Assembly (NCBI RefSeq): GCF_001676725.1
Contig: NZ_CP016172.1
Span: forward strand, 3,286,001-3,350,000
Reading direction: 5' to 3'
Length of the DNA: 64,000 nt
Source of the DNA: Bordetella flabilis
GTDB lineage: Bacteria > Pseudomonadota > Gammaproteobacteria > Burkholderiales > Burkholderiaceae_B
The position numbers and the translations under genes are program-made. The notes below the pieces were generated by a model. The model did no database searches. It was not told where the DNA came from and saw nothing but the letters and a program-made list of their open reading frames with translations. Below are positions 28,142 to 36,486 of this stretch, one piece after another. Each line of letters begins with the position of its first letter. Position 1 is the first letter of the stretch.

Positions 28142-28980
28142 GCGCATCGCCGTCCATCCTGTCCGGCGTAAACCGCCCGCGCCGCACCGTTGCGCCCCGG
28201 GACCTGCTTGCCTGGGCAGGATCCCGGGGATGGGGGTGGCTGCTGCCGGCCGCCCTGCTGGCCGTGTGGCAGGTCTGCGATTCGTACCGGTGGATATCGC
28301 CGCAGGTGCTGCCGTCGCCGCGCTTCGTGTTCGACACGCTGTGGGACCTGGCCGGCAGCGGCGATCTCTGGCTCAACGCCCGGGCCAGCATGACGCGCGT
28401 GGCCGTGGGTTTCCTGGCTGGCGCCGCGCTTGGGGTTGCCCTGGGGAGCGTCATGGGCCTGTCGCGCCGGGTCGAGGCGTATCTGCTGCCGACCTTCAAT
28501 GCGCTGGTGCAGATCCCCGTACTGGCGTGGCTGCCCTTCGTCCTGCTGCTGGTCGGCATCGGCGAACCGCTCAAGTACATCCTGATCGCCAAGGCCGCGC
28601 TGGTTCCCGTCACGCTCAATACGCTGCAAGCGTTCCGGCAGACGCCGCTCGCCTTGCTGGAGGTCGCCCGCATATATGGCTACTCGCAGCGCCAGCAAGT
28701 CCTGCGGGTCGTGCTGCCCCACGCCATTCCCACGTTGTTCACCGGCCTGCGGCTGGGCTTCACCAAGGCCTGGCTTTCGCTCGTGGTCGTGGAGCTGGTC
28801 GCCTCCAGCGAGGGCCTGGGTTATCTCATCGTCTACGGACGGCAGTTGTTCCAGCTGGATCTCGTCATGGCCGCCGTCGTCGTCGTAGGCGCCATCGGCT
28901 TTGCGATAGACCGGCTGCTGGATGGCGCCGAGCGGCGCCTCTGCCGCGGCCGGCCCGCGCCGGCGTGGGGGTCGGCATGA
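28138..28980 (+). CDS. ABC transporter permease (SsuC/TauC-like), first of two
   Basis: 280 residues with about six transmembrane segments and the EAA loop at LEVARIYGYSQRQQVLRVVLPHAIPTLFTG (EVARIYG in place of EAARTLG). The start overlaps the binding-protein stop (ATGA) and the stop overlaps the second permease start (ATGA). The arrangement implies equimolar synthesis and a heterodimeric channel with the next gene. Family: sulfonate/nitrate/taurine-type inner-membrane permease. Confidence 0.92.
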   Translation: MSASPSILSGVNRPRRTVAPRDLLAWAGSRGWGWLLPAALLAVWQVCDSYRWISPQVLPSPRFVFDTLWDLAGSGDLWLNARASMTRVAVGFLAGAALGVALGSVMGLSRRVEAYLLPTFNALVQIPVLAWLPFVLLLVGIGEPLKYILIAKAALVPVTLNTLQAFRQTPLALLEVARIYGYSQRQQVLRVVLPHAIPTLFTGLRLGFTKAWLSLVVVELVASSEGLGYLIVYGRQLFQLDLVMAAVVVVGAIGFAIDRLLDGAERRLCRGRPAPAWGSA

Positions 28981-29735
28981 CGGCGCCGGCCAAACGTTGG
29001 CGCGGCTGGGTGCTGCCCGCGATGCTGGTGGCGATCTGGTGCCTGCTGTCGTACAGCGGTCTGCATCAGTCTCCGATGCTGGTGTCGCCCGGACAGGTAT
29101 GGCAGACCACCCTGGACCAGGTGTCGACCGGAAAACTGTGGCGCGCGCTCGGGGCCAGCTTTGCCCGTGAACTCGCGGGCTTCGGCATCGGCACCACGCT
29201 GGGCCTGCTGCTGGGCGCCGCGCTGGGGCTGTCACGACATTTCCAGCGCATCGTGGGTCCCAGCTTCAATACGTTCAAGCAGGTCTCGCTTTTCGCGTGG
29301 ATTCCCCTGATTTCGGTCTGGTTCGGCCTGGGCGATACCGCCAAGGTGGTGTTTCTTTCACTGGCGGCCCTGGTGCCCGTCGTGGTGAACACCTGTGACG
29401 GAATACGCTCTGCCCCGATCGGCTTGCTCGAAGTCGCCCGCGTGCACGGCCACAGCCGGATGCAGCGGGTCTTCTCGGTAATCCTGCCCTGCGCCATCCC
29501 GTCCATTTTCACCGGCATCTACCTGGCCCTGATCTATTCGTGGCTGGCCACCATCGGCGCGGAATACCTGCTGGTGGCCGGCCTGGGAATCGGCAACACC
29601 CTCATCGACGGCAGCGAACACTTTCGCATGGACCTGGTCATCTTCGGCATGGTCGTCATCGGGCTGGTGGGCTGGGGCCTGAACGCCATCGCGCGCTGGA
29701 CGGAACGCCGCCTCGCCCGCTGGCGCGTGGCATGA
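28977..29735 (+). CDS. ABC transporter permease (SsuC/TauC-like), second of two
   Basis: 252 residues from the ATG at 28977 (ATGA overlap). About six hydrophobic segments; the EAA loop is LEVARVHGHSRMQRVFSVILP, clearly homologous to but different from the first permease. The C-terminal IGNTLIDGSEHFRMDLVIFG resembles SsuC. Two non-identical permeases between one binding protein and one ATPase gene is unusual for this family, which normally uses a homodimer. The stop overlaps another in-frame ATG (29732) of the ATPase frame. Confidence 0.92.
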   Translation: MTAPAKRWRGWVLPAMLVAIWCLLSYSGLHQSPMLVSPGQVWQTTLDQVSTGKLWRALGASFARELAGFGIGTTLGLLLGAALGLSRHFQRIVGPSFNTFKQVSLFAWIPLISVWFGLGDTAKVVFLSLAALVPVVVNTCDGIRSAPIGLLEVARVHGHSRMQRVFSVILPCAIPSIFTGIYLALIYSWLATIGAEYLLVAGLGIGNTLIDGSEHFRMDLVIFGMVVIGLVGWGLNAIARWTERRLARWRVA

Positions 29736-29893
29736 GCCGCCACAGGTCCGGCCGAACGCAGCCGCGGCCACACCGTTTTCCTCCAGGCGACGGCCGTACT
29801 CGGCCGCCTCGCGTCGCTGGAATCGCATGCGGGCGCATTGCCCCCAGCCGTCCATCCGCCGCCCGATCAACAAACGTCGTTCTCCGTACCGTT

Positions 29894-30670
29894 ATGACCG
29901 CCACCTCCACACTCGAAATCCGCGCGCTGGGCAAGCGCTATCCCGGCGCGCCGGGCCGGCAGGCGCTGCCCGTCCTCGACAACATCAACCTCGACATTCC
30001 GGCGGGCCGATTCATCAGCATCGTCGGCGCCAGCGGATGCGGCAAGTCCACCCTCCTGCGCCTGATCGTGGGCCTGGACAGCGACTACCAGGGCGCCATT
30101 CTGCTGGATGGCCTGCCGGTGGGAGACCCGAGCGGCGATCGCGGCATCGTATTCCAGGACCATCGCCTGTTCCCCTGGTTGACCGTGGCGCGCAATGTCG
30201 CCGTGGCGCTGCGCAACGTCGCGATCTCGAATTCGGAGAAGCGCCAGCGGGTCGCCGAACACCTTTCCCTGGTGGGCCTGCAAGGCTATGACAACGCCTA
30301 TCCGCACCAGCTCTCCGGGGGCATGGCGCAGCGTGTCGCCATCGCACGCGGGCTGGTGAACCGGCCGCGCATCCTGCTGCTGGACGAACCGTTCGGCGCT
30401 CTCGACGCGTTGACCCGGTCGCGCATGCAGCAGCGGTTGCAGCGCATCTGGCAACAGGAGCGCATCACCATGATCCTGGTCACGCATGACGTCGACGAAG
30501 CCGTCTTCCTGGGCGACGAAGTGGTCATCATGCAGCCGCATCCCGGCCGCATCCATCGCACGATACGGGTGAATCTGCCGCATCCGCGCGACCGCAGCGA
30601 CCCGCGTTTCATACAACTGCGCGACGATGTACTAAGCGATTTCCTGGACGCGGAAGAATACGGCCAGTAG
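29894..30670 (+). CDS. ABC transporter ATP-binding protein (SsuB/TauB-like)
   Basis: 258 residues from the ATG at 29894. Walker A GASGCGKSTLLRLIVG, Q-loop at GIVFQDHRLFPWL, signature LSGGMAQRVAIARGLV, Walker B ILLLDEPFGALDA and H-loop VTHDVDEAVFLGD give a complete nitrate/sulfonate-class ATPase. The same frame is open back to an ATG at 29732 that overlaps the permease stop by ATGA; that start would add 54 Arg/Pro-rich residues not typical of the family. The normal-length start is preferred. It energises the two-permease importer. Confidence 0.9.
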   Translation: MTATSTLEIRALGKRYPGAPGRQALPVLDNINLDIPAGRFISIVGASGCGKSTLLRLIVGLDSDYQGAILLDGLPVGDPSGDRGIVFQDHRLFPWLTVARNVAVALRNVAISNSEKRQRVAEHLSLVGLQGYDNAYPHQLSGGMAQRVAIARGLVNRPRILLLDEPFGALDALTRSRMQQRLQRIWQQERITMILVTHDVDEAVFLGDEVVIMQPHPGRIHRTIRVNLPHPRDRSDPRFIQLRDDVLSDFLDAEEYGQ

Positions 30671-30814
30671 TGTAGAGTGCACGGATTACTGTGATTATTG
30701 CGCCTAGCGCATCAACGGCAGCCCGCGGTGGCCGACGCCGGTGGCGCCTTTCCGGGGTGTCCCCGACGACATCGGACCTCGGGCGGCCAATGATGCGTTA
30801 CGCCACATCGCCCC

Positions 30815-31702
30815 GTGAACTTCGACCTTGCAGACCTGCGCGCCTTCGTGGCGGCCAGCGACCACGGCAGTTTCCGCGCCGCGGCGGACGTCCTGTGCAT
30901 CTCCCAATCGGCGCTGAGCCGGCGCATCGAAAAACTGGAAGGCGCGCTGGGCCTGCGCCTGTTCGAGCGCACCACCCGGCGGCTGGAATTGACAACGGCC
31001 GGACGAGGGTTCGTCCACAAGGCCCGGCACGTCCTGAACGAACTGGAAAGCGCGCTGCTGGGCACGCGCGACCTGGCCGACCGCCTGTCGGGGGAAGTGA
31101 CCATCGCCTGCGTGCCCTCCGCCGTGGGCTACTTCCTGCCGCCCGTGGTCAAGGCGTACCACGACGAATACCCACGGATCCGGCTGCGCATCCGCGACGA
31201 GACGTCGGCGGAGATCCTGACCACGGTGGCCCGCAGCGAAGCGGACTTCGGCCTGACCTACATCGGCACCCAGGAGCCGGACATCGAATTCCAGCCCCTG
31301 ATCGAAGACCCCTTCGTGCTGGCCTGCTCGCGCGAGCATCCGCTGGCGCGCAAGCGCAAGGTGCGCTGGGCCGAACTGGCCAACCATGATTATGTGGCCG
31401 TGGCGCAAGGCAGCGGCAACCGCATGCTGATCGACCAGGCGCTCGCCCACACCGCGCAGTTGCCGCGCTGGTTCTGCGAGGTGCAGCACGTTCCCGCGCT
31501 GGTCAGCGTGGTGGAAGCGGGCGTGGGGGTAGGCGTGGTGCCCAAGCTCGGCATGCCGCGCGGCGCGCACGCGACCCTGGTCAGCGTCCCGCTGGTCGAC
31601 CCGTCGATATCGCGCACGCTGGGCCTGATCAAACGCCGGGGCCGCGCGCTATCCGCGGCGGCGCAGCGCTTCTACGATTTCATCCTGCGCGCGCATGGCT
31701 AA
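30815..31702 (+). CDS. LysR-family transcriptional regulator
   Basis: 295 residues from a GTG at 30815, which begins exactly at the conserved NFDLADLRAFVAASDHGSF. The HTH continues RAAADVLCISQSALSRRIEKLE and RLFERTTRRLELTTAG. The effector domain is normal. It follows the ABC operon after 144 bases in the same direction and ends 26 bases from the convergent 2-hydroxyacid dehydrogenase gene. It is a candidate regulator for the amidohydrolase/ABC unit, though it is not divergent from it. No strong ribosome site is seen. Confidence 0.9.
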   Translation: MNFDLADLRAFVAASDHGSFRAAADVLCISQSALSRRIEKLEGALGLRLFERTTRRLELTTAGRGFVHKARHVLNELESALLGTRDLADRLSGEVTIACVPSAVGYFLPPVVKAYHDEYPRIRLRIRDETSAEILTTVARSEADFGLTYIGTQEPDIEFQPLIEDPFVLACSREHPLARKRKVRWAELANHDYVAVAQGSGNRMLIDQALAHTAQLPRWFCEVQHVPALVSVVEAGVGVGVVPKLGMPRGAHATLVSVPLVDPSISRTLGLIKRRGRALSAAAQRFYDFILRAHG

Positions 31703-31728
31703 CGCGGCCGGGGTACGCCGGCATGGGC

Positions 31729-32898
31729 TCAAGCCGTGGGATACGTACCCGGCACCAGGATGTCGCGATCGATATCGTGGATATCGCGATGCCCGCACAA
31801 GGCCATCGTCACATCCAGTTCATTCGCCAGGATTTGCAGGGCCTTGGTCACGCCTTCCCTGCCGCCCGCGCCCAAGCCGTAGAGAAAAGCCCGGCCGATC
31901 AGCGTGCCGCGCGCGCCCAGCGCGACCGCGCGCAGGATATCCTGGCCCGACCGGATCCCGCTGTCCATCCATACTTCGATCTTCGAATCCACCGCGTCGA
32001 CGATGCGCGGCAGCATGCTGATCGCCGACATCGCGCCGTCCAGTTGCCGGCCGCCGTGGTTGCTGACGATCAGCGCATCGGCGCCCGTGTCGGCCGCCAG
32101 GCGCGCATCCTCGGGATCCAGGATGCCCTTCAGGATCAGCTTGCCGCCCCAGCGCTTCTTGATCCATTCCACGTCGTCCCAGCTCAGGCGCGGATCGAAT
32201 TGCTCCGCCGTCCATGATGACAGCGACGACAGGTCGCCCACGCCCTTCGCATGGCCGACGATATTGCGGAAAGTGCGCCGGCCGGTGCGCAGCATCTGAT
32301 AGCACCACGCCGGCTTGGTGGCCAGGTTCAACAGGTTGGGCAGCGTCAGGCGCGGCGGCGCGGTCAAGCCGTTGCGCAGGTCCTTGTGGCGCTGGCCCAG
32401 GATCTGCAGGTCCAAGGTCAGCATCAAGGCGGAGCAGTTGGCGGCCTTGGCCCGGTCGATCAGGCGTTCGATGAAGTCGCGGTCCCGCATCACGTACAGC
32501 TGGAACCAGAACGGCTTGGTGGTGTGCGCGGCCACGTCCTCGATGGAGCAGATGCTCATCGTCGACAAGGTGAATGGAACGCCGAAGGCCTCGGCCGCCT
32601 GCGCGGCCAGGATCTCGCCGTCCGCGTGCTGCATGCCGGTCAGGCCGGTGGGCGCCAGCGCCACCGGCATGGCGGCGGGGATACCCACCATGGTGGTGGC
32701 GATGTTGCGGTTCTCCATATTCCGCGCCACGCGCTGCCGGAAACGAATCTTCTGCAGGTCGGCTTCGTTGGCCCGGTAGGTCGATTCAGTCCATGAACCG
32801 GAATCCGCGTAGTCGTAGAACATGCGCGGCACGCGCTTTTCCGCAAGCACGCGCATGTCTTCGATGGTTGCGATAAAGGATCGGGACGGCAAAGGCAT
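31729..32898 (-). CDS. FMN-dependent alpha-hydroxy-acid dehydrogenase (LldD-like)
   Basis: 389 residues, normal for the L-lactate dehydrogenase / glycolate oxidase family. Visible family features are VPRMFYDYADSGSWTEST at the N-terminus, PTGLTGMQHADGE, FQLYVMRDRDF and the catalytic His/Arg block IVSNHGGRQLDGA, followed by VWMDSGIRSGQDILRAVALG for FMN phosphate binding. It oxidises a 2-hydroxyacid such as L-lactate, passing electrons to the quinone pool or another acceptor. It stands alone, divergent from the RND operon, with a long inverted repeat in its upstream region. Confidence 0.93.
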   Translation of the reverse strand: MPLPSRSFIATIEDMRVLAEKRVPRMFYDYADSGSWTESTYRANEADLQKIRFRQRVARNMENRNIATTMVGIPAAMPVALAPTGLTGMQHADGEILAAQAAEAFGVPFTLSTMSICSIEDVAAHTTKPFWFQLYVMRDRDFIERLIDRAKAANCSALMLTLDLQILGQRHKDLRNGLTAPPRLTLPNLLNLATKPAWCYQMLRTGRRTFRNIVGHAKGVGDLSSLSSWTAEQFDPRLSWDDVEWIKKRWGGKLILKGILDPEDARLAADTGADALIVSNHGGRQLDGAMSAISMLPRIVDAVDSKIEVWMDSGIRSGQDILRAVALGARGTLIGRAFLYGLGAGGREGVTKALQILANELDVTMALCGHRDIHDIDRDILVPGTYPTA

Positions 32899-33263
32899 GG
32901 TCGTATTGGCAGCGTCTGGGGTTCTGATTCAACGAGGCGGAAGCTTAACCCAGCGTGCGCGGCCATGCCGGTTGCGCCGCAACATCGGTATGGCCGCGCA
33001 CGCTTTCGCACCGTTTACGCCAGGTATCCACCGAAATAGGGGCAAACCCCTCGTTTATCCGCCTTGCGCTTTCCCGCGCCATGCCCAAAAATAGCTGTTA
33101 CGTTCTGTATTGAAATTGTCGGACATCCCGGCCCTGCTCCATCCCGCGTGCGCCACCGGCGCGCGGGGCGTGGGACAGGGCCCGCGTGCCGTCCCACTCA
33201 CGCCCGCCACAGGGCGCCCGCATCATGATGCTGCAGCACCCTCTTCCGCTCTGGGGATAAGTT
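32899..33263. other. intergenic region between the hydroxyacid dehydrogenase and RND operon
   Basis: This 365-base divergent region holds no convincing gene. Its left half contains the 15-base perfect inverted repeat described separately. Around 33065-33096 there is TTGCGC, 17 bases, AAAAAT, a weak candidate promoter for the RND operon. AT content rises from 33085 to 33120. GGGGAT precedes the GTG start of the pump gene. Confidence 0.45.
32952..33004. promoter_or_regulatory. long perfect inverted repeat between divergent genes
   Basis: AGCGTGCGCGGCCAT (32952-32966) is the exact reverse complement of 32990-33004. The 23-base loop holds a second dyad, GTTGCG (32971-32976), one base, CGCAAC (32978-32983). 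As RNA the stem could extend further with G-U pairs. There is only a TTT after it, so a strong terminator is unlikely; an operator, cruciform or attenuator is possible. Confidence 0.6.
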
Positions 33264-36200
33264 GTGTCGGTGGTCCAACTGGCCTTGCGCCGTCCCTATA
33301 CTTTCATCGTGATGGCGCTGTTGATCATCCTGGCGACGCCCTTTGCGTTGATGAGGATGGCGACGGATATCTTTCCCGAAATAGACATACCCGTCATCAG
33401 CGTCATCTGGAACTACAACGGCTTGTCGGCGCAGGAGATGGGGCAACGCATCGCGGCGCAGAACGAACGCGGACTGACCACGACGGTCAGCGACATCGAG
33501 CACATCGAGTCCCAATCGCTGGCGGGCATCACCGTCATCAAGATCTTCTTCCAGCCCACGGCGAACATCCAGACCGCCATCGCCCAGGTCGTGGCCGCCG
33601 AACAGACCCAGGTACGCCAGCTGCCGCCCGGCATCACGCCGCCGTTGGTCATCAAGTATTCGGCGTCCAGCATTCCGGTCATACAACTGGCCCTGTCCAG
33701 CGCCACGCTGCCCGAACCGTCCTTGTTCGACGCCGCGCTGAACACCCTGCGCCCACGGCTGATCACCATTCCCGGCGTGGCGGTGCCCTTTCCCTACGGC
33801 GGCAAGAACCGGGTGATCTCGGTCGACCTGGACCTGCAGGCGCTGCAGGCGCGCGGGCTGTCGCCAGCCGACGTGGTCAACGCCGTCAACCTGCAGAACC
33901 TTATCCTGCCGTCGGGTACCGCCAAATTCGGCGATACCGAGTTCAGCATCAAGATGAACAGTTCGCCCGAAACCATCGCCGGGCTGAACAACCTGCCGGT
34001 GCGCACCGTGCCCGGCGGCGCCACCACCTATGTGCGCGACGTGGCGTATGTGCGCGACGGCTTCAATCCGCAGACCAATATCGTGCGCCAGGACGGCGTG
34101 CGCGGCGTGCTGCTGTCGGTGCTGAAGAACGGCGGCGCCTCGACCCTGGACATTGTGGCGAACCTGCGGGAGCTTCTGCCGAGCGTGATCCAGACCATGC
34201 CGGCCGACATCAAGGTCACGCCGCTGTTCGACCAGTCGGTCTTCGTAAAGGCCGCCGTCAAGGGCGTCATCATCGAAGCCCTGATCGCGGCCTTGCTGAC
34301 CGCCACCATGGTGCTGCTGTTCCTGGGCAACTGGCGCAGCACGCTGATCATCGCCCTGACCATCCCGCTGTCCATCCTGGCGTCCATCCTGGCCCTGCAC
34401 ATGATGGGCGAGACGCTCAACCTGATGACGCTGGGGGGGCTGGCGCTGTCGGTGGGCATCCTGGTGGACCAGGCCATCGTCACCATCGAGAACATCGAAC
34501 GCCACCTGCACCTGGGGACCGAACTCAAGCAGGCCATCCTGACGGGCGCCAACGAGATCGGCATGGCGGCCTTCGTGTCGACGCTGTGCATCTGTATCGT
34601 ATTCGTGCCGATGTTCTTTTTGTCGGGCGTGGCGCGCTACCTCTTCGTCCCCCTGGCCGAGGCCGTGGTCTTCGCCATGCTGGCCTCGTACGTGCTGTCG
34701 CGCACCCTGGTGCCGACGCTGGTCATGTTGCTGATGAAGAACCACGGCAAGGGCGACCCCGATGCCCGGCCCAGCGCCCTGCAGCGCGTGTATCGCGCCT
34801 TCGACCAGCGTTTCGAGCGCATGCGGCGCGCGTACACGCTGGTGCTGTCGGCGCAGTTGGCCCGGCGCAAGGCCTTCGCCCTGCTCTTCCTGGGTTTCTG
34901 CCTGCTGTCCTGCCTACTGTATCCCTTCCTGGGACGGGACTTCTTCCCCACCGTGGACGCGGGCCAGATCCGCCTGCACATGCGCGCGCCCACCGGCACG
35001 CGGATCGAGGAGACCGCCCGCCTGGCAGACCAGGTCGAGACCGCCATCCGTGAAATGATTCCCCCGAAGGACCTCGAGACCATCCTGGATAACCTCGGCG
35101 TGCCGAACAGCGGCATCAATCTCTCGTACAGCAACGCCGGCACCATCGGCACGCTGGACGGAGAAATCCTGCTGTCGCTGCGCGACGGGCATGCACCCAC
35201 CGAGGACTACATCTCACTGCTGCGCGCCGAGCTGCCCAAGCGCTTTCCCGGGATCGAGTTCTTCTTCCAGCCGGCCGACATCGTCACGCAGATCCTCAAC
35301 TTCGGCCTGCCCGCGGCCATCAACGTACAGTTCACGGGCAGCAATATGAACGCCAACGCGGAGCTGGCAGCCGAACTGACCAAGTCCATCCGGCAGATCC
35401 CGGGTGCGGTGGACGCCCATGTGCACCAGCGCCTGGATACGCCGACACTGAACATGGTGATGGACCGCACCCGCCTGCAGCAGGTCGGCCTCAGTCCGGC
35501 CAACGTGGGCCAAAGCGTGCTGATCGCGCTCTCGGGCAGTACGCAGACCTCGCCCGCCTTCTGGCTGAATCCGCAGAACGGCGTGGTGTACAACGTCGCC
35601 ATCCAGGCCCCGCAGTACCAGATCGACGGCATGGACCAACTGCTGGCCTTGCCCGTGGGCGCGCCCGGCGCGCCTGGGGGCGGCAACACGCAACTGCTGG
35701 GCAACCTGGTCGACGTCCAGCCCTCGCGGCAACCCGCCGTCATGTCGCGCTACAACATCCAGCCCGCCATCGACGTCTACGTCGGCGTGCAGGGCCGGGA
35801 CCTGGCCAGCGTGGCGGCCGATGTATCCCGCAAGGTCGACGAAATCCGCCACAAGCTGCCGCGCGGCAGCCAGGTGACGCTGCGCGGACAGGTGCAGACC
35901 ATGCAGTCGTCCTTCATCGGCCTGGGGGTCGGGCTGCTGATGGCCATCGTGCTGGTCTACCTGCTTATCGTCGTGAACTTCCAGTCCTGGATCGACGCCT
36001 TCATCATCATTACCGCCCTGCCGGCCGCGCTCGCCGGCATCGCCTGGATGCTGTTCATCACCGGCACCACGCTCAGCGTCCCGGCGCTGACCGGGGCGAT
36101 CATGACCATGGGCGTGGCTACCGCCAACAGCATCCTGCTGGTGTCCTTCGCCCGGCAACGGCGCGAGGAAGGCGCACCCGTGCTGTCCGCGGCGCTGGAG

Positions 36201-36482
36201 GCCGGGGCCACGCGCCTGCGGCCGGTCCTGATGACGGCGCTGGCCATGATTATCGGCATGATCCCCATGGCGCTCGGCATCGGCGAAGGCGCCGAGCAGA
36301 ATGCGCCCCTGGGGCGCGCCGTGATCGGCGGGCTGCTGTTCGCCACCGTATCGACGCTTTTCTTCGTGCCGGTGGTCTTTGCCGGCGTACATCATCGCCT
36401 GGGACGCCGCAAGGCGCAGGCCGGGGACGCGCGCCCTGACGCCGCGCCCCTGGCGCCGGATACCGCGCCGCGGGAGATCTAG
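33264..36482 (+). CDS. RND-family efflux pump, inner-membrane subunit
   Basis: 1072 residues from a GTG at 33264 (GGGGAT upstream), typical RND length: N-terminal TM1, periplasmic porter loop, TM2-6, second loop, TM7-12. The N-terminal LRRPYTFIVMALLIILATPFA and TM4 GGLALSVGILVDQAIVTIENI are clear. D402 corresponds to the first proton-relay Asp, but the second is Gln (Q403), and TM10 reads MGVATANSILL with Ala where AcrB has Lys. A known subgroup shares such changes. Forms a tripartite pump with the next two genes. Substrates unknown. Confidence 0.92.
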   Translation: MSVVQLALRRPYTFIVMALLIILATPFALMRMATDIFPEIDIPVISVIWNYNGLSAQEMGQRIAAQNERGLTTTVSDIEHIESQSLAGITVIKIFFQPTANIQTAIAQVVAAEQTQVRQLPPGITPPLVIKYSASSIPVIQLALSSATLPEPSLFDAALNTLRPRLITIPGVAVPFPYGGKNRVISVDLDLQALQARGLSPADVVNAVNLQNLILPSGTAKFGDTEFSIKMNSSPETIAGLNNLPVRTVPGGATTYVRDVAYVRDGFNPQTNIVRQDGVRGVLLSVLKNGGASTLDIVANLRELLPSVIQTMPADIKVTPLFDQSVFVKAAVKGVIIEALIAALLTATMVLLFLGNWRSTLIIALTIPLSILASILALHMMGETLNLMTLGGLALSVGILVDQAIVTIENIERHLHLGTELKQAILTGANEIGMAAFVSTLCICIVFVPMFFLSGVARYLFVPLAEAVVFAMLASYVLSRTLVPTLVMLLMKNHGKGDPDARPSALQRVYRAFDQRFERMRRAYTLVLSAQLARRKAFALLFLGFCLLSCLLYPFLGRDFFPTVDAGQIRLHMRAPTGTRIEETARLADQVETAIREMIPPKDLETILDNLGVPNSGINLSYSNAGTIGTLDGEILLSLRDGHAPTEDYISLLRAELPKRFPGIEFFFQPADIVTQILNFGLPAAINVQFTGSNMNANAELAAELTKSIRQIPGAVDAHVHQRLDTPTLNMVMDRTRLQQVGLSPANVGQSVLIALSGSTQTSPAFWLNPQNGVVYNVAIQAPQYQIDGMDQLLALPVGAPGAPGGGNTQLLGNLVDVQPSRQPAVMSRYNIQPAIDVYVGVQGRDLASVAADVSRKVDEIRHKLPRGSQVTLRGQVQTMQSSFIGLGVGLLMAIVLVYLLIVVNFQSWIDAFIIITALPAALAGIAWMLFITGTTLSVPALTGAIMTMGVATANSILLVSFARQRREEGAPVLSAALEAGATRLRPVLMTALAMIIGMIPMALGIGEGAEQNAPLGRAVIGGLLFATVSTLFFVPVVFAGVHHRLGRRKAQAGDARPDAAPLAPDTAPREI

Positions 36483-36486
36483 GAAC

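Noticed and set aside
28065..28976. Long plus-strand frame upstream of the second permease (to 29735)
   Set aside because: The first part lies in the wrong frame over the coding region of permease 1 and has no family features; the real permease 2 begins at 28977 (ATGA overlap).
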